Shown here in pieces: positions 20,908-32,865 of a stretch of DNA of 64,000 bases (the stretch's first letter is position 1; every line of letters begins with the position of its first letter). The stretch lies in the NCBI GenBank assembly GCA_026874595.1, contig CM049318.1, positions 36,911,956 to 36,975,955 on the forward strand, read 5' to 3'. Both the position numbers and the translations under genes were made by a program. The notes under the pieces are model-generated. The model did not search any database, was not told the origin of the DNA, and saw only the letters and a program-made list of their open reading frames with translations. The stretch comes from Sipunculus nudus. Its lineage: Eukaryota; Annelida; Sipuncula; Golfingiida; Sipunculidae.

Positions 20908-22055
20908 TCATTTGCAAACGTTTTCATAGCTATGGCAATGATGTAACCCAGTAACAGGAGAAGGTTTAGCTGTCGGGCGGAGCTTGTCCCGATCTGGTGG
21001 TTCAGGAAACACTTTCACGCGCTCATTGACGTCTTGAGGTGGCGACATGGGCTCTGGTGCCAACATGGTGCGTCTAGCTGGCGGCACGTCATAAGGCTGG
21101 TCGTCTGATCCATAATAGGTCCTTCTCTGTTCGTCATCAGAATCAGAATTCTGCCTCCATTGCTCCATCACCTCTCTCTGAAATGTTCCTTGAAAAGCCC
21201 TCCTATTACACTCGTACTCTGAGAGGAATTCGCAGCTGGTGGACGCATGGACATTTGGGGGAGAGCGCAGACTGACCCCAATTTCAGCCTCATGGTCAGA
21301 TTGTCTTTTACACTCAAGTGGAGGCAGTACAAACTCTCCGAGGTTTGCGCATTTGTTCAATTTTTCCGACTGGTTCAAAGTTCCAGTTAGAGTTCGTTTT
21401 GCGACAGTCGGTTTAACGCGTGTTTCACTCATTGGTTTCTCCTCCCTTATGACGTCATCAGATTGCGTCACCACTTTCTTCGAGCTGTCATCGTCATTCG
21501 GTAGGGAATCTCGATCATTAAATGTATAGGTTTGTTGGGGTTCACCGTAATCCGAATCTGGAATAACTTTAAGAAATTTCTCCTGTTTTAGTTTATTTTG
21601 TCTCCTTGCCAACCGTTCAAGAAGGGGGTAATCATAGTCATCGCTAGTAACCGACACTCTCTGGTCGCTATGGGGACGCGAGGCCCCACCTGACGTGTCA
21701 ATTTCCTCAGTTAGCCCGGAGTCAGTTTCCCGTGCATGCGTTTCTTGAACATGCGTTTCCGGTACTTGTGTTTCTGGTAACTGCGTATTTTCAGTGACCG
21801 GCACTTGCTCATGCGCCTGTTGGTCTGGGGTTGGTGGAAGGGGCATATCGCGTTCTGCGACCTCAGTGGCGACCTCTGTCTCTATTGCAGCTGCCGTGCT
21901 CTGGGGAATAATTTCTGTAGTGACGTATTCGACCTCTCTCTCAGGTTCCGCTAACATGAAAAGTCGCATTCTGGTTGATGCTGGAAATCGACGTTCACAC
22001 ACAAACGTCAGCTGACGAGGTTTATCGGTCTCCTCTACTTCTGGTTTCTGTTCAC
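20908..22055 (-). CDS. Single-pass membrane protein of unknown family, exon 3 (cytoplasmic tail)
   Basis: Last exon, after the acceptor TATGTGTACTTTCAG. It supplies residues 55-435 of the joined protein. The first two bases complete the Ser codon split at the end of exon 2. The tail is hydrophilic, acidic and low-complexity. It has a VPETHVQETHARET-like repeat, PPTP, DDYDYPLLERLARRQNKLKQ and many Ser/Asp runs. Two C-terminal tyrosines sit in SH2-ligand-like contexts: YDVP (375-378, pYxxP type) and YENV (430-433, pYxN type), four residues from the end (stop TGA at 20910-20908). The layout recalls transmembrane adaptor proteins, but I see no homology and claim none. The tail has no enzymatic domain. 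Confidence 0.7.
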
Positions 22056-22580
22056 CTGAAAGTACACATATTAATTCTTGTGTTAATCTATAATATAATT
22101 AACGGTGGTGGCATTAATATTTAATAAAATTAAAACGGACATGGACGCTTTTTTTTCTTGAAATGTCGGAAATGGTGCGAAGTACGTCCTTAAAAGTGCC
22201 AGTTTCTGTATTTGCATTCTTCCTGTTGAATCTATCGAAAACTTCGCCTGTGTATTCAGTGACCGAACTTGCAGCGCTGGTTTATGGATTTGGAATGAAA
22301 CTAAAACTGATCTTTAAGTGCAACATAATGAAAGAGTAATATGCTAGATTCTGATAACTGATGCATAAGCAGAACAACAAAAGGTAATATCAAAACATCT
22401 CATTTAATATCTGTGTCATTAAACTTTAAATATCGTACAATTTGCTTCTGCGTCATAATAGGTTTATGTCATATTAATTGGCTTTGATCGCACAGGGGGT
22501 GACGTGAATAATTCTATAATTGAAATGAATAGATTAATAACTAGGAGTAGCTCCATATATAATCGTTGTATATTCAATTT

Positions 22581-22912
22581 TTGCCTCCGCCAGGCCGTGT
22601 GTTTGTGAGTGTGATTTTGTTTACAACATAACTCAGGCTTTCATGAACGGAATTTCATTAACTTTTCTGGGCATTTCGGGAAAGGGCCTATGAAGAATCG
22701 ATTAGATTTTGGTGTGAATCCGGTACGTGATCGCCAGGAACCTCATCGAGGAATATTCACAAATATACGGAACTTATGCACGAATTACCCTGGGATTATT
22801 GGGCCGAATTAGTGAATGCAAACACGGGTTGGGGAGCATCCCAGAATAGTCCCCCCCCCCCCCCCGCCCACATAGCATAGAGGCTTGCAATCCTGAGAAT
22901 GCAGATTTCTAG
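22581..22912 (-). mobile_element. HINE-like element, family A copy 3
   Basis: Best preserved short-form copy. Read on the minus strand its 3' end shows GCAAGCC near the subterminal repeat on the plus strand and, terminally, a hairpin (GCAATCCTGAGAATGC region) followed by AGATTTCTAG. A hairpin about ten bases before CTAG fits the CTRR terminus of Helitron-type elements. The other end is TTGCCTCCGCCAGG. A poly-C tract (about 22853-22865) lies inside. Confidence 0.65.
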
Positions 22913-23732
22913 TTAACTGTGTAAGACTTCTATATCAACAGGCAACCAGTTTTAAGTTTAAATGAGAATATTCAAATGTGTTCCTATAGGGAGTTTGAGA
23001 ATGATATTAATGGATTATTTTGAGATATAGCATATTACCAATTCTTGCGAATTTCATCAATATGGTAACAACCCCCCCACCCCTTCCCCCGACTTATTTG
23101 GCATGGTTCCAGACAGTTAAAGACCAAAACACAAAACAGGCATTTCCGTGGCAACAGAGAAGTTGCAGGAGAACGGTTGAGTGGCACCAATGTCGATTCT
23201 AATTTGCATTCAATATAATGCAATGTAAACTTTATTGGGATCGTTATCGATTTCGTTTAGGTAAGAAAGAATACAGTTGTAAAAGGAATCGATTTTTTTG
23301 AAAAAGTCAAAAGTAATCGTAGTCATGTCATATTGCGTTGTTACTCTGAACAATAGACTCCTAAAAATCAACTTTAATAAGAGAATTTATACTGGTAAAT
23401 TTATTTTTATGAAAACACATCATCAGCCTTGACACAATATTGAAATGATTAAAGTAACTCGCAAAACATTATCTTGAGAATAAGATTATTTTGCAACTGC
23501 ATGATTACTGTGTTTCCGGCTTAAATTGGTTTATTTTTCGCATTGAATAATAAAAAATATGAAACAATTCTCTACAGCAGACTTTTAACCATGAGTAATC
23601 CATTTAATATCGGTGGCCATATGAACATAATAATATAAATATTGCATTCATTAATGTATAAGGTGTGGTGATGGCAATCGTATAATTGAAATCAGTTAAG
23701 GAGGGAAACCATTTCAGCCGGTGGCTCGTGTC

Positions 23733-23850
23733 ATATCAAAGGCTAATTAGAAGAAAGAGTGGTCAGTGGTCCATGAGGTAACTCTTTTAACCTGTCGGGC
23801 GAGCAATATCAAAGGCTAATTAGCGCACCGGGCGGTCAGCAGTCCGTGAG
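23733..23850. promoter_or_regulatory. Duplicated TCF/LEF plus homeodomain motif module
   Basis: ATATCAAAGGCTAATTAG occurs exactly twice (23733-23750 and 23806-23823), 73 bp apart. Each is followed about 10 bp later by GGTCAG-(2)-GTCC-(1)-TGAG. ATCAAAGG is a TCF/LEF core and CTAATTAG a homeodomain palindrome. It lies in intron 2 of the membrane-protein gene. Enhancer function is an inference. Confidence 0.4.
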
Positions 23851-24029
23851 ACCATTGTCGCACATAAATATCCGGGATGGTCATGCATAATGGACGGATT
23901 TTACTATACAATTATCCGATATATACATTTACAAGATATTCATATAAACGGAGAATTTTATTGAGAAGACAAAGGAAAAGGTTTTGGTTTTCATCATTTT
24001 ATACAATTAAACGGGATATACAATTATAC

Positions 24030-24740
24030 AATTAAGCAGGACCGACTTTACGCTCTTTACACAGCGCTTTACCTATAGGGCTACTTCCTATATCGTAAGG
24101 CGCTGTTTGTTATGACCTCGTATCCTGCTTTGCAACACCAGAGGGGAGCACTGTATTTTTGTCCAATCAGATGAAACTTTGTGCTGGAAGACAAAGCCAA
24201 GCGAGGAATACACGGAGCCAATCATAATCATTTCTTTTTGAGTGACAGCTCATCCCCCAGCGTAACCGTCTAAACAGGCCACAGGCTCAGAGAGAATTGC
24301 CCCTGACGTGGTTTGCTTAGGGCCTTGGGCACATAGGATGCTCGGCCGGTGCGCTGTAATTCAAACGAAACGTGACAACAAAGGCTGCGTGCACACCTCG
24401 CTGGCTGGTTTCAGTTCTGCAGACAACAGATACATGGCTACGCTAACACAGTCATAATGTCATAATCGAATCGGTCGATGATGCGAGAATGCAGAGGGAG
24501 CAATTTAAATTCGACCGGAAACTCATCAAACGGCGCTTGAAGCGCGGCAATGGGCGGAGCCAGGATGCCTGTCGAGTGTTTGTTTATTGGCATCTGATTG
24601 GCTGCTTGTCACATCGTACGCACGTTTATTTCAGTGGACAACAAACCGCCATTTGGTGTCTAAATATATCATAAACGGTCAAAGCTGGCAGCGTGAAAAT
24701 CAGTTGCTTCTTTAGAAGCGCAAGATTTCCGCTGCCTCGG
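24030..24740. promoter_or_regulatory. GC-richer intronic block, candidate promoter or enhancer
   Basis: Differs from the flanks in base composition and lacks a credible ORF. Contains a GC box (GGGCGGAGCC, about 24554-24563), TGTTTATTGG (forkhead/inverted CCAAT), GATTGGCTG and several CpG-rich segments. Could be an internal promoter or conserved element of the membrane-protein gene. Confidence 0.25.
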
Positions 24741-25252
24741 GAGCGTAGACCGACTTTTCCTTTAATTAATTGAAAGGTGTCTCACTTTATTTTCTAGCTT
24801 AGTCTAATATGTTACAATTTGGGATAGTATAAAAATCATTATGATGCAAACTGTTTTTTTTTTGCTGTATTAAGCGTGTATTCTTATTTCCCATATTTTT
24901 GTCGGTACAAGAGTGGGAGGAGGTACATAACACTTAACTTAAGAATTTATACGTATTTGAAAATCGCTTTTTATTCCGGTGAATGTATAATGGTGTTTTA
25001 CATATCATTACATATGAACGATTTTCCACCGAACAGGCTTTACGTAAACATGATGAAAAAAAGGCCCTGTATATACTGACACAAAGAGGAAACAAAACGC
25101 AAAAGCCAGAACTATTGGTCGGCATAAAAAAACTGAATTAATTACAGTATTTTCCTGTCATTGCCCATCAGGATGCCATCCATATATATGAGCGTCAGAC
25201 GGGGCATGGTTATGGTTTGCCACTGTGTAGTGCCTAGTTATCTCTACAAACT

Positions 25253-25321
25253 TTGACGTCACCGGATTATAACTGAATCTAATATTTAGATATAATTTTT
25301 TGTAATAATCCGATGACGTGT
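25253..25321. repeat. Short inverted repeat (hairpin)
   Basis: TTGACGTCACCGGATTATAA at the left pairs with the reverse complement of TGTAATAATCCGATGACGTG at the right. The centre ATCTAATATTTAGAT is itself palindromic. It may be a tiny MITE. It lies in the membrane-protein gene intron. Confidence 0.6.
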
Positions 25322-25622
25322 TACTACACTGAAAACATACAGTTGTAGAATCTCCCTATATTATGAAGACCCCACTGCGCGTCAAAAGCCTCAGCAGGGA
25401 TATAGCTGTCAAAATAAACCCTTAAAGTTGTCATAGGCGATTGCATGCTGAGAGAAGGTCACTGATAGCACGAGAGTCACCTGGGCAAGGGAATGGGGCT
25501 TAGGCTGACCAGCTCAGCTTAAGGCGAAAACATTTGCGGACTTCATAGGTCAGAACTAGGTCTATAACACATGTTTTGTGGACTTAACTGGCTGTTTTCT
25601 CAAGGCAGACTCCATAACTTAC

Positions 25623-25750
25623 TGTCAGTGTACTTCCGCAGACAGCAGGTGATCCTGTTGTAGCAGCACAGAGCGATCAGCATGCCGAGACAGAAGCCGA
25701 CAGTAAGCGTGCTGCCAGCCGTGCAAACGAGAATCCACCAGTGTAACATT
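25623..25750 (-). CDS. Membrane protein, exon 2 (transmembrane segment)
   Basis: A 128-nt exon between the acceptor CGTATATTTTCAG and a textbook donor, ACA/GTAAGT. In frame it gives MLHWWILVCTAGSTLTVGFC then LGMLIALCCYNRITCCLRKYTD: one hydrophobic span (residues 15-40) and a Cys-rich, basic juxtamembrane stretch (CC...CC) that could be palmitoylated (inference). It enters with one base (A) that pairs with AA from exon 1 and leaves with one base (A) that pairs with GT of exon 3. The internal ATG could be a start if exon 1 is wrong. Confidence 0.75.
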
Positions 25751-26429
25751 CTGAAAATATACGTAAATCCAATGGTTTATTGTACCAGTGACTACAAATA
25801 CTCAAAGAAAATATTTTCTGAACATATTCATAGAATTAATGATTTATAGTATAAATAACAACAACATATCTAGAGTCTTCATCCTGAAATTAAACATAAA
25901 ATTGGATATATTGTGAAAATAAAGTTCTTCCTAAGGGTTTTGCCTTTGAGAGAATTTCCATTTCTGGAAAATGTATACAAATATATTTGTTTATTGAAGG
26001 AAATTCTGAATATTCAAGATTTATGATAGCTGTTGCATCATGGCTGATATTTCATGTAGATTGATGTTTAATAAAAAAAATTTCACTTGGTTCCATACTT
26101 GGACTTAGTCCGGCTAGACGGAGAAAGATGGCGTTGTATGCACAATGTTACAGCCTCGCATTGTGAGTAATTCTAAATTCTCACGTAGCGTCTTCCACAG
26201 GCTTATTACAAGAGAGCCTGTTACTAGAAAATAAGTTTGGGTCATTTTATTTTCTTGTTTCAAGAATATTCCTAACAAGGCATCAGCCGTCTTCTTAAGT
26301 AGCTCTGCTAGAGGGCGTTCCTAGCGCGTGCAAAACAGGACTTCCTTTTTTTATTCAAGTTTCTTGAAGGGATTGCTTCCAATAACACGCCAACTACGGT
26401 ATTCTCCACACAGGAGATCTGTCTATGAA

Positions 26430-26700
26430 TGCCAAGGATAGATCTCCTGCCTACACCCATTCACATAGAACGCTTTTAAGCCACAATCGAGTTATCCTAC
26501 ATGGTTATTGTACATTAGAATGATAAATTAAATGAGGAAAATATAGAGCATGTATCGACAACATCCTTTCAAAATATGACCAGCATAAAGTATGGGCCGA
26601 TTAAACATAATTCATATCCTGCCAACCTTTGCGGTGTATTATCCGTGATGCAGCATTGTAAATTTAAACAGATTTATATGCACGTCCCTCAGGGATACTC
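26430..26700 (+). mobile_element. Dispersed element, family C copy 2
   Basis: A diverged relative of 19340-19640 with TTCACATAGAACGCTTTTAA, GCATGTATCGACAACATCC, GACCAGCATAAAG and TTTGCGGTGTATTATCCGTG. Frames are broken relative to copy 1. Confidence 0.55.
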
Positions 26701-27451
26701 AACATTAAGCCTTAAGATCACTTAGCTAAAATTGAGGGAGGGGGATTATCCAGTATATAATATGCCGTTATACTATGTGAGGTCATATTGTAATGACAAT
26801 GCAACTGAGTCGGTACTTTCAGGTCAACAAGGTTAAATCAATCATAGTGTGCAGGTTATATTCTCAGTGGCGTATCATTTGCTTCAATATATCTTGCCCC
26901 TGTGTGGAGGTTGCCGCCGTCTTTATGAGAGACAAATGCTGACGCTGACAAAATGCTGCTATCTAGCGGTTAGATTTATAACTTTATCGATCAGACTGGG
27001 TCAGGTTGCCTAAGAACAGAACACGCAGGGAGATAAATAAAACCAGTACCCATACTCCACTGGTCAGAGCGTCTGAATACTAGAAAGCATGAGTAAAATC
27101 AGGCCAAGGCCGTGCCCTTACTTTCATTCATGGGCTAATGGGAAAGGCTAAAGTACGAACATGGACAATGGTAATGACGTCGTTACTGACAGACAAGAGA
27201 TGACAGGGTGTGCAATAAGCACAAATGGTCTCCCCGGGGGAATCAGTGAGGTACCAGTGTGTTTAAAACAGGATTGGCTGGCCCAGGGTATAACTTTGAA
27301 TATGATGCTGACAGGTCGATGCTAGGGTATAGGGAGGAACACCCGGAAAGGGAGTCAGTGAGAAAACCCAGATGAGATTACTTAGGGTTATCGATATAAA
27401 AATTGGTGTTGTAACCTAAACCATTTTAATGAGGAGAAAAAATCTACAAGA

Positions 27452-27983
27452 CTAGAAATATGCATTCCAAGGAATGCAAGCCTCTGCCACATGAGGTCAA
27501 TTTTGTGGGATTAAGACGGCCTCTCACCTCAGAGGTAAGAGCACACATTTACAAAAAGCGCTCTGCGAAAATTCAGACCCGGGCGCTGCATTTCATACTT
27601 TGAAATTGCCGTTATACAAAAGACGTTTTGCAGACAACCACTGGACGCCGTGAGCCTGAAGTAGTTGGCGCTCGACCGTGACCTGAACAGGCGTGCATGC
27701 CAATTGCGTGGCGCAAGAAGCAGGACTGTGTTTACATTCACTTAATTAGCCCATATTCCGAGGTTCATTTCTGAATATGTGCATGCATTATGGGAATATT
27801 ATTTGAAGTCTTTCTTGGTCCAGATCGTTACCCGGACCTCAACCAAATTTTGATCGATTCTTCGTTTACCCTTTTCCGAGGTGTCCTGAGAATTTTATGT
27901 AATTCCATTTATGTTTTCATGAGTTATACCGTGAACAAACACACACGAACGAGAAGGAACACATACCCTCCTAGCGGAAGCAA
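27452..27983 (+). mobile_element. HINE-like element, family A copy 4 (long form)
   Basis: Starts CTAGAAATATGCATTCCAAGGAATGCAAGCC, in which TGCATTCC/GGAATGCA is a perfect hairpin (27461-27478). Compared with short copies it holds about 240 extra bp after CCTCTGCCA before TTTACATTCACTTAATTAGCCC. It ends at CACACACGAACGAG and CCTCCTAGCGGAAGC. The extra block is shared with the copy at 38370. Confidence 0.65.
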
Positions 27984-28371
27984 ACATGGATGACAACCCT
28001 CTGCGGTTTTAACATAGGTACTTAAATCCTACAACACTATTTACAACAGAATTATGCATGTAGCTTATAACACAAAAAAAAAGAAACATATAATACGTGT
28101 GTTTAATGTTATGTAAACTTCCCAGTTATTTGAAATTTCTTTATGAATTAGAATACATTAAAAGATATTTATTAACTCTAGCCTTTTGTTCCTTCGACAG
28201 GCTTAATTGCTGTACACAGATCATTTATTACCAATATTTACACAGCATCCATTGATCTATTGTACAGGGATTTATATTAAATAAATATGGCCAGCTGGCG
28301 AAGACGCTGCAATGTAGTTTTAATAAAATATGGATATATGTTAGAGAAACCCTGCAAGTGATGGTCCTAGA

Positions 28372-28445
28372 ATGTGGTAGTAAAATTGTTAGAGCACCGG
28401 ACTCGTAACCGCAAGGGTCTGGGTTCGCTTCCCGTTCGGATGGCC
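28372..28445 (+). mobile_element. tRNA-like head of a SINE or a tRNA pseudogene
   Basis: Starts TGTGGTAGTAAAATTGTTAGAGCACCGG (A box), then ACTCGTAACC (anticodon loop CGT-like), then GGGTTCGCTTCCCG (B box). The anticodon and T stems are mismatched and no proper acceptor stem closes, so it is not a functional tRNA. Confidence 0.6.
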
Positions 28446-28544
28446 TCACCACTGGAGGACCCCTGACCAGGGTCTTTACAACAATCATGCGCTCTCTTCA
28501 TCAAGGATCGAACGGGTACTTGTCATGGCCAAATGTAGTACAAG

Positions 28545-28710
28545 CTAGAAATCTGCATTCTTAGGAATGCAAGCCTCCGCCGCGGGTTTGCATTCACTTA
28601 CTTTGCCGATGTTCCAAAGTTCATTCGTGCATAAATAACTTTATTTTTGTGAACATTCCTTGATGAATTACTGAATCCGGATCCAAATTTTTATTTAAAT
28701 TCTTTTCTGA
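28545..28710 (+). mobile_element. HINE-like element, family A copy 5 (truncated)
   Basis: Has the CTAGAAATCTGCATTCTTAG hairpin end, GCCTCCGCC and the start of the core (CATTCGTGCATAAATAACTT, CTGAATCCGGATCC), then stops. The other end is missing. Confidence 0.6.
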
Positions 28711-28887
28711 CATTATAAATTGAATATTTTTTCTTACATAACAAACTTGAAAACAGACAAAAATTTGGTTCACCTTCACTTTTGTGTTAAACATTAATAT
28801 TGCATTTCTTTAAAATATATACATGAAAATTATATCTTAACTTTGACAAGAAGCTTACCTGAATCATGAAACTACCCGCTTTAAAAA

Positions 28888-29190
28888 CTAGAAATCTGCA
28901 TTTCAAGGAAAACAAGCCTCCGCCGTATGGGCATTCACTTATTCGGCCGATATTTCTGGTGCATTCGTGCATATTAAGTGATTGTACTACTGTGAATATT
29001 CCTTGATGACGTTCCTAAAACCGGATCATGTGCCGGATTCCCACCAAAATGCAAAAAGTTCTTCATTGGCTCAGTCTCGAAATGCCCAAAACCATTTATG
29101 AGATTCCGTGCATGACTGCAAGAGTTAACAAGTACATTCACAAACATGCTCACGAACGGGAATGAACGCGTACCCTCCTGTCGGAGAGAA
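28888..29190 (+). mobile_element. HINE-like element, family A copy 6
   Basis: A near full-length short form, from CTAGAAATCTGCATTTCAAG and GCCTCCGCC through the core to CACGAACGGGAATGAACGCG and CCTCCTGTCGG. The terminal hairpin is mutated. Confidence 0.65.
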
Positions 29191-29261
29191 TATCCCTCTC
29201 TAAAGCGCCTATTGTAGCTGCCTTGGTTGTATGCTCCCTAGGAAGCTGAGTAAAGTTTCAA

Positions 29262-29413
29262 GGATTACCATACAACCGAAAATAAACGAACCCTTTTTAC
29301 GTGGTGTCCCGATTCTTTTTCGGTGTATATATAAGATCTCGCTTGAGCGACCACCTCCAGTTTATCGAGGTCCCGATGCTGTTCATTATTTCGAGGTTTT
29401 ACTGTATATATTT
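29262..29413. mobile_element. Possible pogo/mariner-like MITE remnant
   Basis: The right end reads TTATTTCGAGGTTTTACTGTA, the reverse of a TACAGTAAAACCTCGAAATAA-type terminus. The left end (TACAACCGAAAATAAACGAA) is only weakly similar. Another terminus-like fragment lies at 33510-33535 (TTTTCGAGGTTTCATAT). Confidence 0.3.
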
Positions 29414-29796
29414 TCACTTTTATATCACAATATGTATATCATTCTATTTAAATAATTTTAGAAAATGCTATTTTTATTTTACTGCCCGTGCATTGTAATA
29501 AAGAAAATCCAGGGCATGCGTTTGTTATTTTATTCTTGCCTCAGAGTACAGCTTGTTATCATGAAACTGACGTTAACGTATTTACAAGGAAGTTATGAGG
29601 CACGTTATCCTCATCATTGCTTTTTCCTGTACCACGTTTACTCAGCATGATAACGGCTGAGGACAGAATAAAATTTGACACCGACTTCCCATGACTGTGC
29701 TGAATAAGAGATGATAAATCTATGAGATGAGGTGATGGATGAACCGCCATCCACAAACTGTCGATCCCTATCAGCAAAGAAGTGTGTTCATAGTGA

Positions 29797-29803
<7 letters not shown>

Positions 29804-29843
<40 letters not shown>
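29804..29843. repeat. (AT)n microsatellite
   Basis: A TA run with one G interruption. Confidence 0.95.
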
Positions 29844-29939
29844 ATTAAATCAAATAAAGTGAAAAATGATGATGATGGCGCTCTTGTTGATACACGGTTA
29901 TTTGAAATAAAAAACATTGTTTCACACATACACATTAGC

Positions 29940-30819
29940 TAGTGGTGGGCCGATCATAGAGTTTTTTCGAAAGTCAGTCGGTTTGCTGCCACTTCAAGCG
30001 CTCGATTACGAAAGGCAACTATCAATTACATCATACTCATGATTGTTTTTACCAGAATGTCTTTAAGTTAAAGGCAAAAGTTACTATTCCATTTTTTACA
30101 ACATGCCGCGCTTCATATAAGGAGTCTGTGTTCCCAAATAACCTACGTATATAACTGAGTATGACACGGTAGATGAGACTTATGAAACCTCTGTCAACTG
30201 GCAGGGAGCTGCAGAATTAGCGGAGAGTTTTCTAACGAGATGTTCATTGCAAAATATGGGCGGTACGGCGTTAAAATGCTCCATAATGCTCCAGGTCTAG
30301 ATTCTCTTAAAAATAATCTCTTCAACTGATGTCAGGTGCCGCTGCCGCATAAGTAATTATATTTTTAGCTTTCAGTTACTTATTTTTTTAATTTCTTACC
30401 AAAAAATTATATGGGCCTGTAATTTTTCTGGCAGGCCTGTGAAACCAGTATGCATGTCGGCAGTCATCATAATTGTTATAAAATGAAAGTCCTGGTGGTG
30501 AAGTTAAAATGATACGCGGGGGTATTCATGAGGGCCAGCAAGTAGATGTCCTGGACTGTGGTTTAATTTTTGATTACTATAATTAATTAAAATGAAACTT
30601 TGAAAAGCATATCTTTGTGATAAAAGGAAAATATAAAAAAGGCAAAAACTTCTTTTCGTCAGGTAGAATTAATAAGACATACGGGCTGGGTTGCGAGAGT
30701 ACAGTTTCACAGATAATTGCACATTTCTTTATATTTGTCTGAACCGATTAATAATCGATCATCGATCGGTTTGCCCAAACAGATGATCGATTATGAAAAG
30801 GAACCGACTGCCACCACTA
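29940..30819. mobile_element. hAT-like non-autonomous transposon
   Basis: The left end is TAGTGGTGGGCCGATC; the reverse complement of the right end is TAGTGGTGGCAGTCGG. Both are flanked by 8-bp direct repeats, ACATTAGC (29932-29939) and ACACTAGC (30820-30827), 7/8 identical. Subterminal ATCGATCATCGATCGG and GATCGATTATG repeats are typical of hAT elements. It is 880 bp long with no transposase. Confidence 0.65.
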
Positions 30820-30827
30820 ACACTAGC

Positions 30828-32095
30828 ACGTACATTTATCCATATATGCTCAGACAGTCGCTTTTGCTGCTCAAATTCACTAACTTAAAATGTTTGTCAT
30901 GGTTTAACAACTCCAAGGTCGTATTATGGTCTAGCTTGCCTCCGAGCTTCTGTCACTGGTCAAGGTATACCAAACTGATAATCATTTGACCATTGGCGGG
31001 TCTGCCAATCATTAAGCAGCTGGTGATTCTAATCACATTGCTTAAGCAAAATTAGTGAAACTGAGGTTAGCTCCATCTCTGGAACCGAGAGTCGATCGGA
31101 AGGGAGCGTCAGCTCCAGGTTACAACTTAGGGGAGGGCTGAATCATGGTTGTGCCTGCTCACCCTGTTTCTACCTACTTTTAAACAGCAGTTATGCTACC
31201 TACCTGGGTATGTCTATTTTAATTTCTCAATTATTTAACCCAAAGTAATGCAGTTTGATAATTTAAGAGTTTATAGAGTTTAATTACATGTCAATTAAAC
31301 AGTGTTACTTTATTTATTTATTTTATGTAAGTAGATACTGTGAAATCCCCCCCCCCCCCCCGCCAGAATTAGAAAGCAAACTACAACGGCGCAGCATTGC
31401 GAGCTAGAACAAAGCGACAGGGACAAACGTATTGCCCTATTTCAAAATGGTTAAAATCATTTGAACAAAAGCATTTCATGGTGATAGAGCATACCTCTAA
31501 AAATAAAATTTCATTACCAAGCAAATGAAATGATATAAGTAAAAATGCTATATTTTACCTGCTAGGTTCCTCTTGAAAGATCTCTCTGTGCGGTGAATTT
31601 ACATGAAAAATTGCCTCAAAGAATTTCACATTTCAGGCTTTTATATTAGATGTCACTAGAGTCCCTAGGGAGAAGTAATTCATCCATCCGCTTGAATTTA
31701 AACCCCCCGCATCAAACATTTTTATATTGATTTTCATATTACAAGAAGGTAAAATTATATAATTTTGATAAGTTATACTTTGTTACCTAGTCCTTTTGCC
31801 TGTTTATAAATAAATTGTGATATCAACATATTTTCCCTGATCGTATGACATTTTTTATCGAAACATACAAAAAAAGGTAATAAAAAAACGCCTGACAAAT
31901 GGTGCCTGAGAACCATACTTTTTTTTATTTAGGCCTTACTCCTACAACAATAGGCAACGTGTTTCACATACCGTATTGACAGGTCAGTATTGTTTAAACC
32001 CTACAGCTGTTATATAAATGATATTTACATTTCACATACAAACCATGCGAAAAGTATATATCAAAACCATTTAGTAGCATTAATTGGATAAAATT

Positions 32096-32146
<51 letters not shown>

Positions 32147-32533
32147 TGTGTGCGCGAGCTGATGTGAGCGTGCCTATTGTTTGAGGTCATTCCCCCATTC
32201 AAGTACCAAAGACATATTTACAAACATATAATACAGCATAATACAGCTTAGGTAACTTGATTGCACAGGACCCCAGATATAAGCGTGACTTGTGCATGGA
32301 GTCTACCCTTAATCATATTGTTTTATCTTAATCCGTTTAACTGGAGCATTATCGTGCGGAGTAGCGGTTAACCACGATAGAAAAATCGGAAATTATTATA
32401 AAATAAAAACGGATTAGAAGGACTCACAAGTGTTTTAGAATACTTGTACATATATGTTCACGAGTTATTCGCAATTATATACCACTTAATACATTTTCCT
32501 CTTGAATTTCATCAATCTGCTCCCGTATAAAGT
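30828..32533. other. Intronic non-coding stretch (membrane-protein gene, intron 1)
   Basis: Poly-C tract at about 31347-31361 and an (AT)n run at 32109-32144. No gene or further element was recognised. Confidence 0.5.
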
Positions 32534-32807
32534 CAGTGATGTAGTCGAGTCCACACCATTCGAGTCCGAGTGTAAGGCCGAGTCCAGGCGGCTCGAATCC
32601 AAGTCCGAGTACGAGTCCATGATGTTGGAGTCCAAGTCCACCTTCTTTAGGTCCCAGTCATCTGGAACCCGAGTCCAATAAAATCTCCGTTTTAAAATAA
32701 ATTTAAATTTAAAAATTTTAGATTACCATAAGTATTTTAATGTTTTTTACACATGCTTTTTACTTAAATCCTTAATTTTATTTAGCCTCTGATGTAGAGC
32801 TAAAAAT

Positions 32808-32865
<58 letters not shown>

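Noticed and set aside
21239-22015. Plus-strand frames of 73-96 codons
   Set aside because: They are antisense shadows of the membrane-protein tail exon.
28372-28445. Functional tRNA-Thr gene
   Set aside because: Anticodon and T stems are mismatched and no acceptor stem closes; it is a SINE head or pseudogene.
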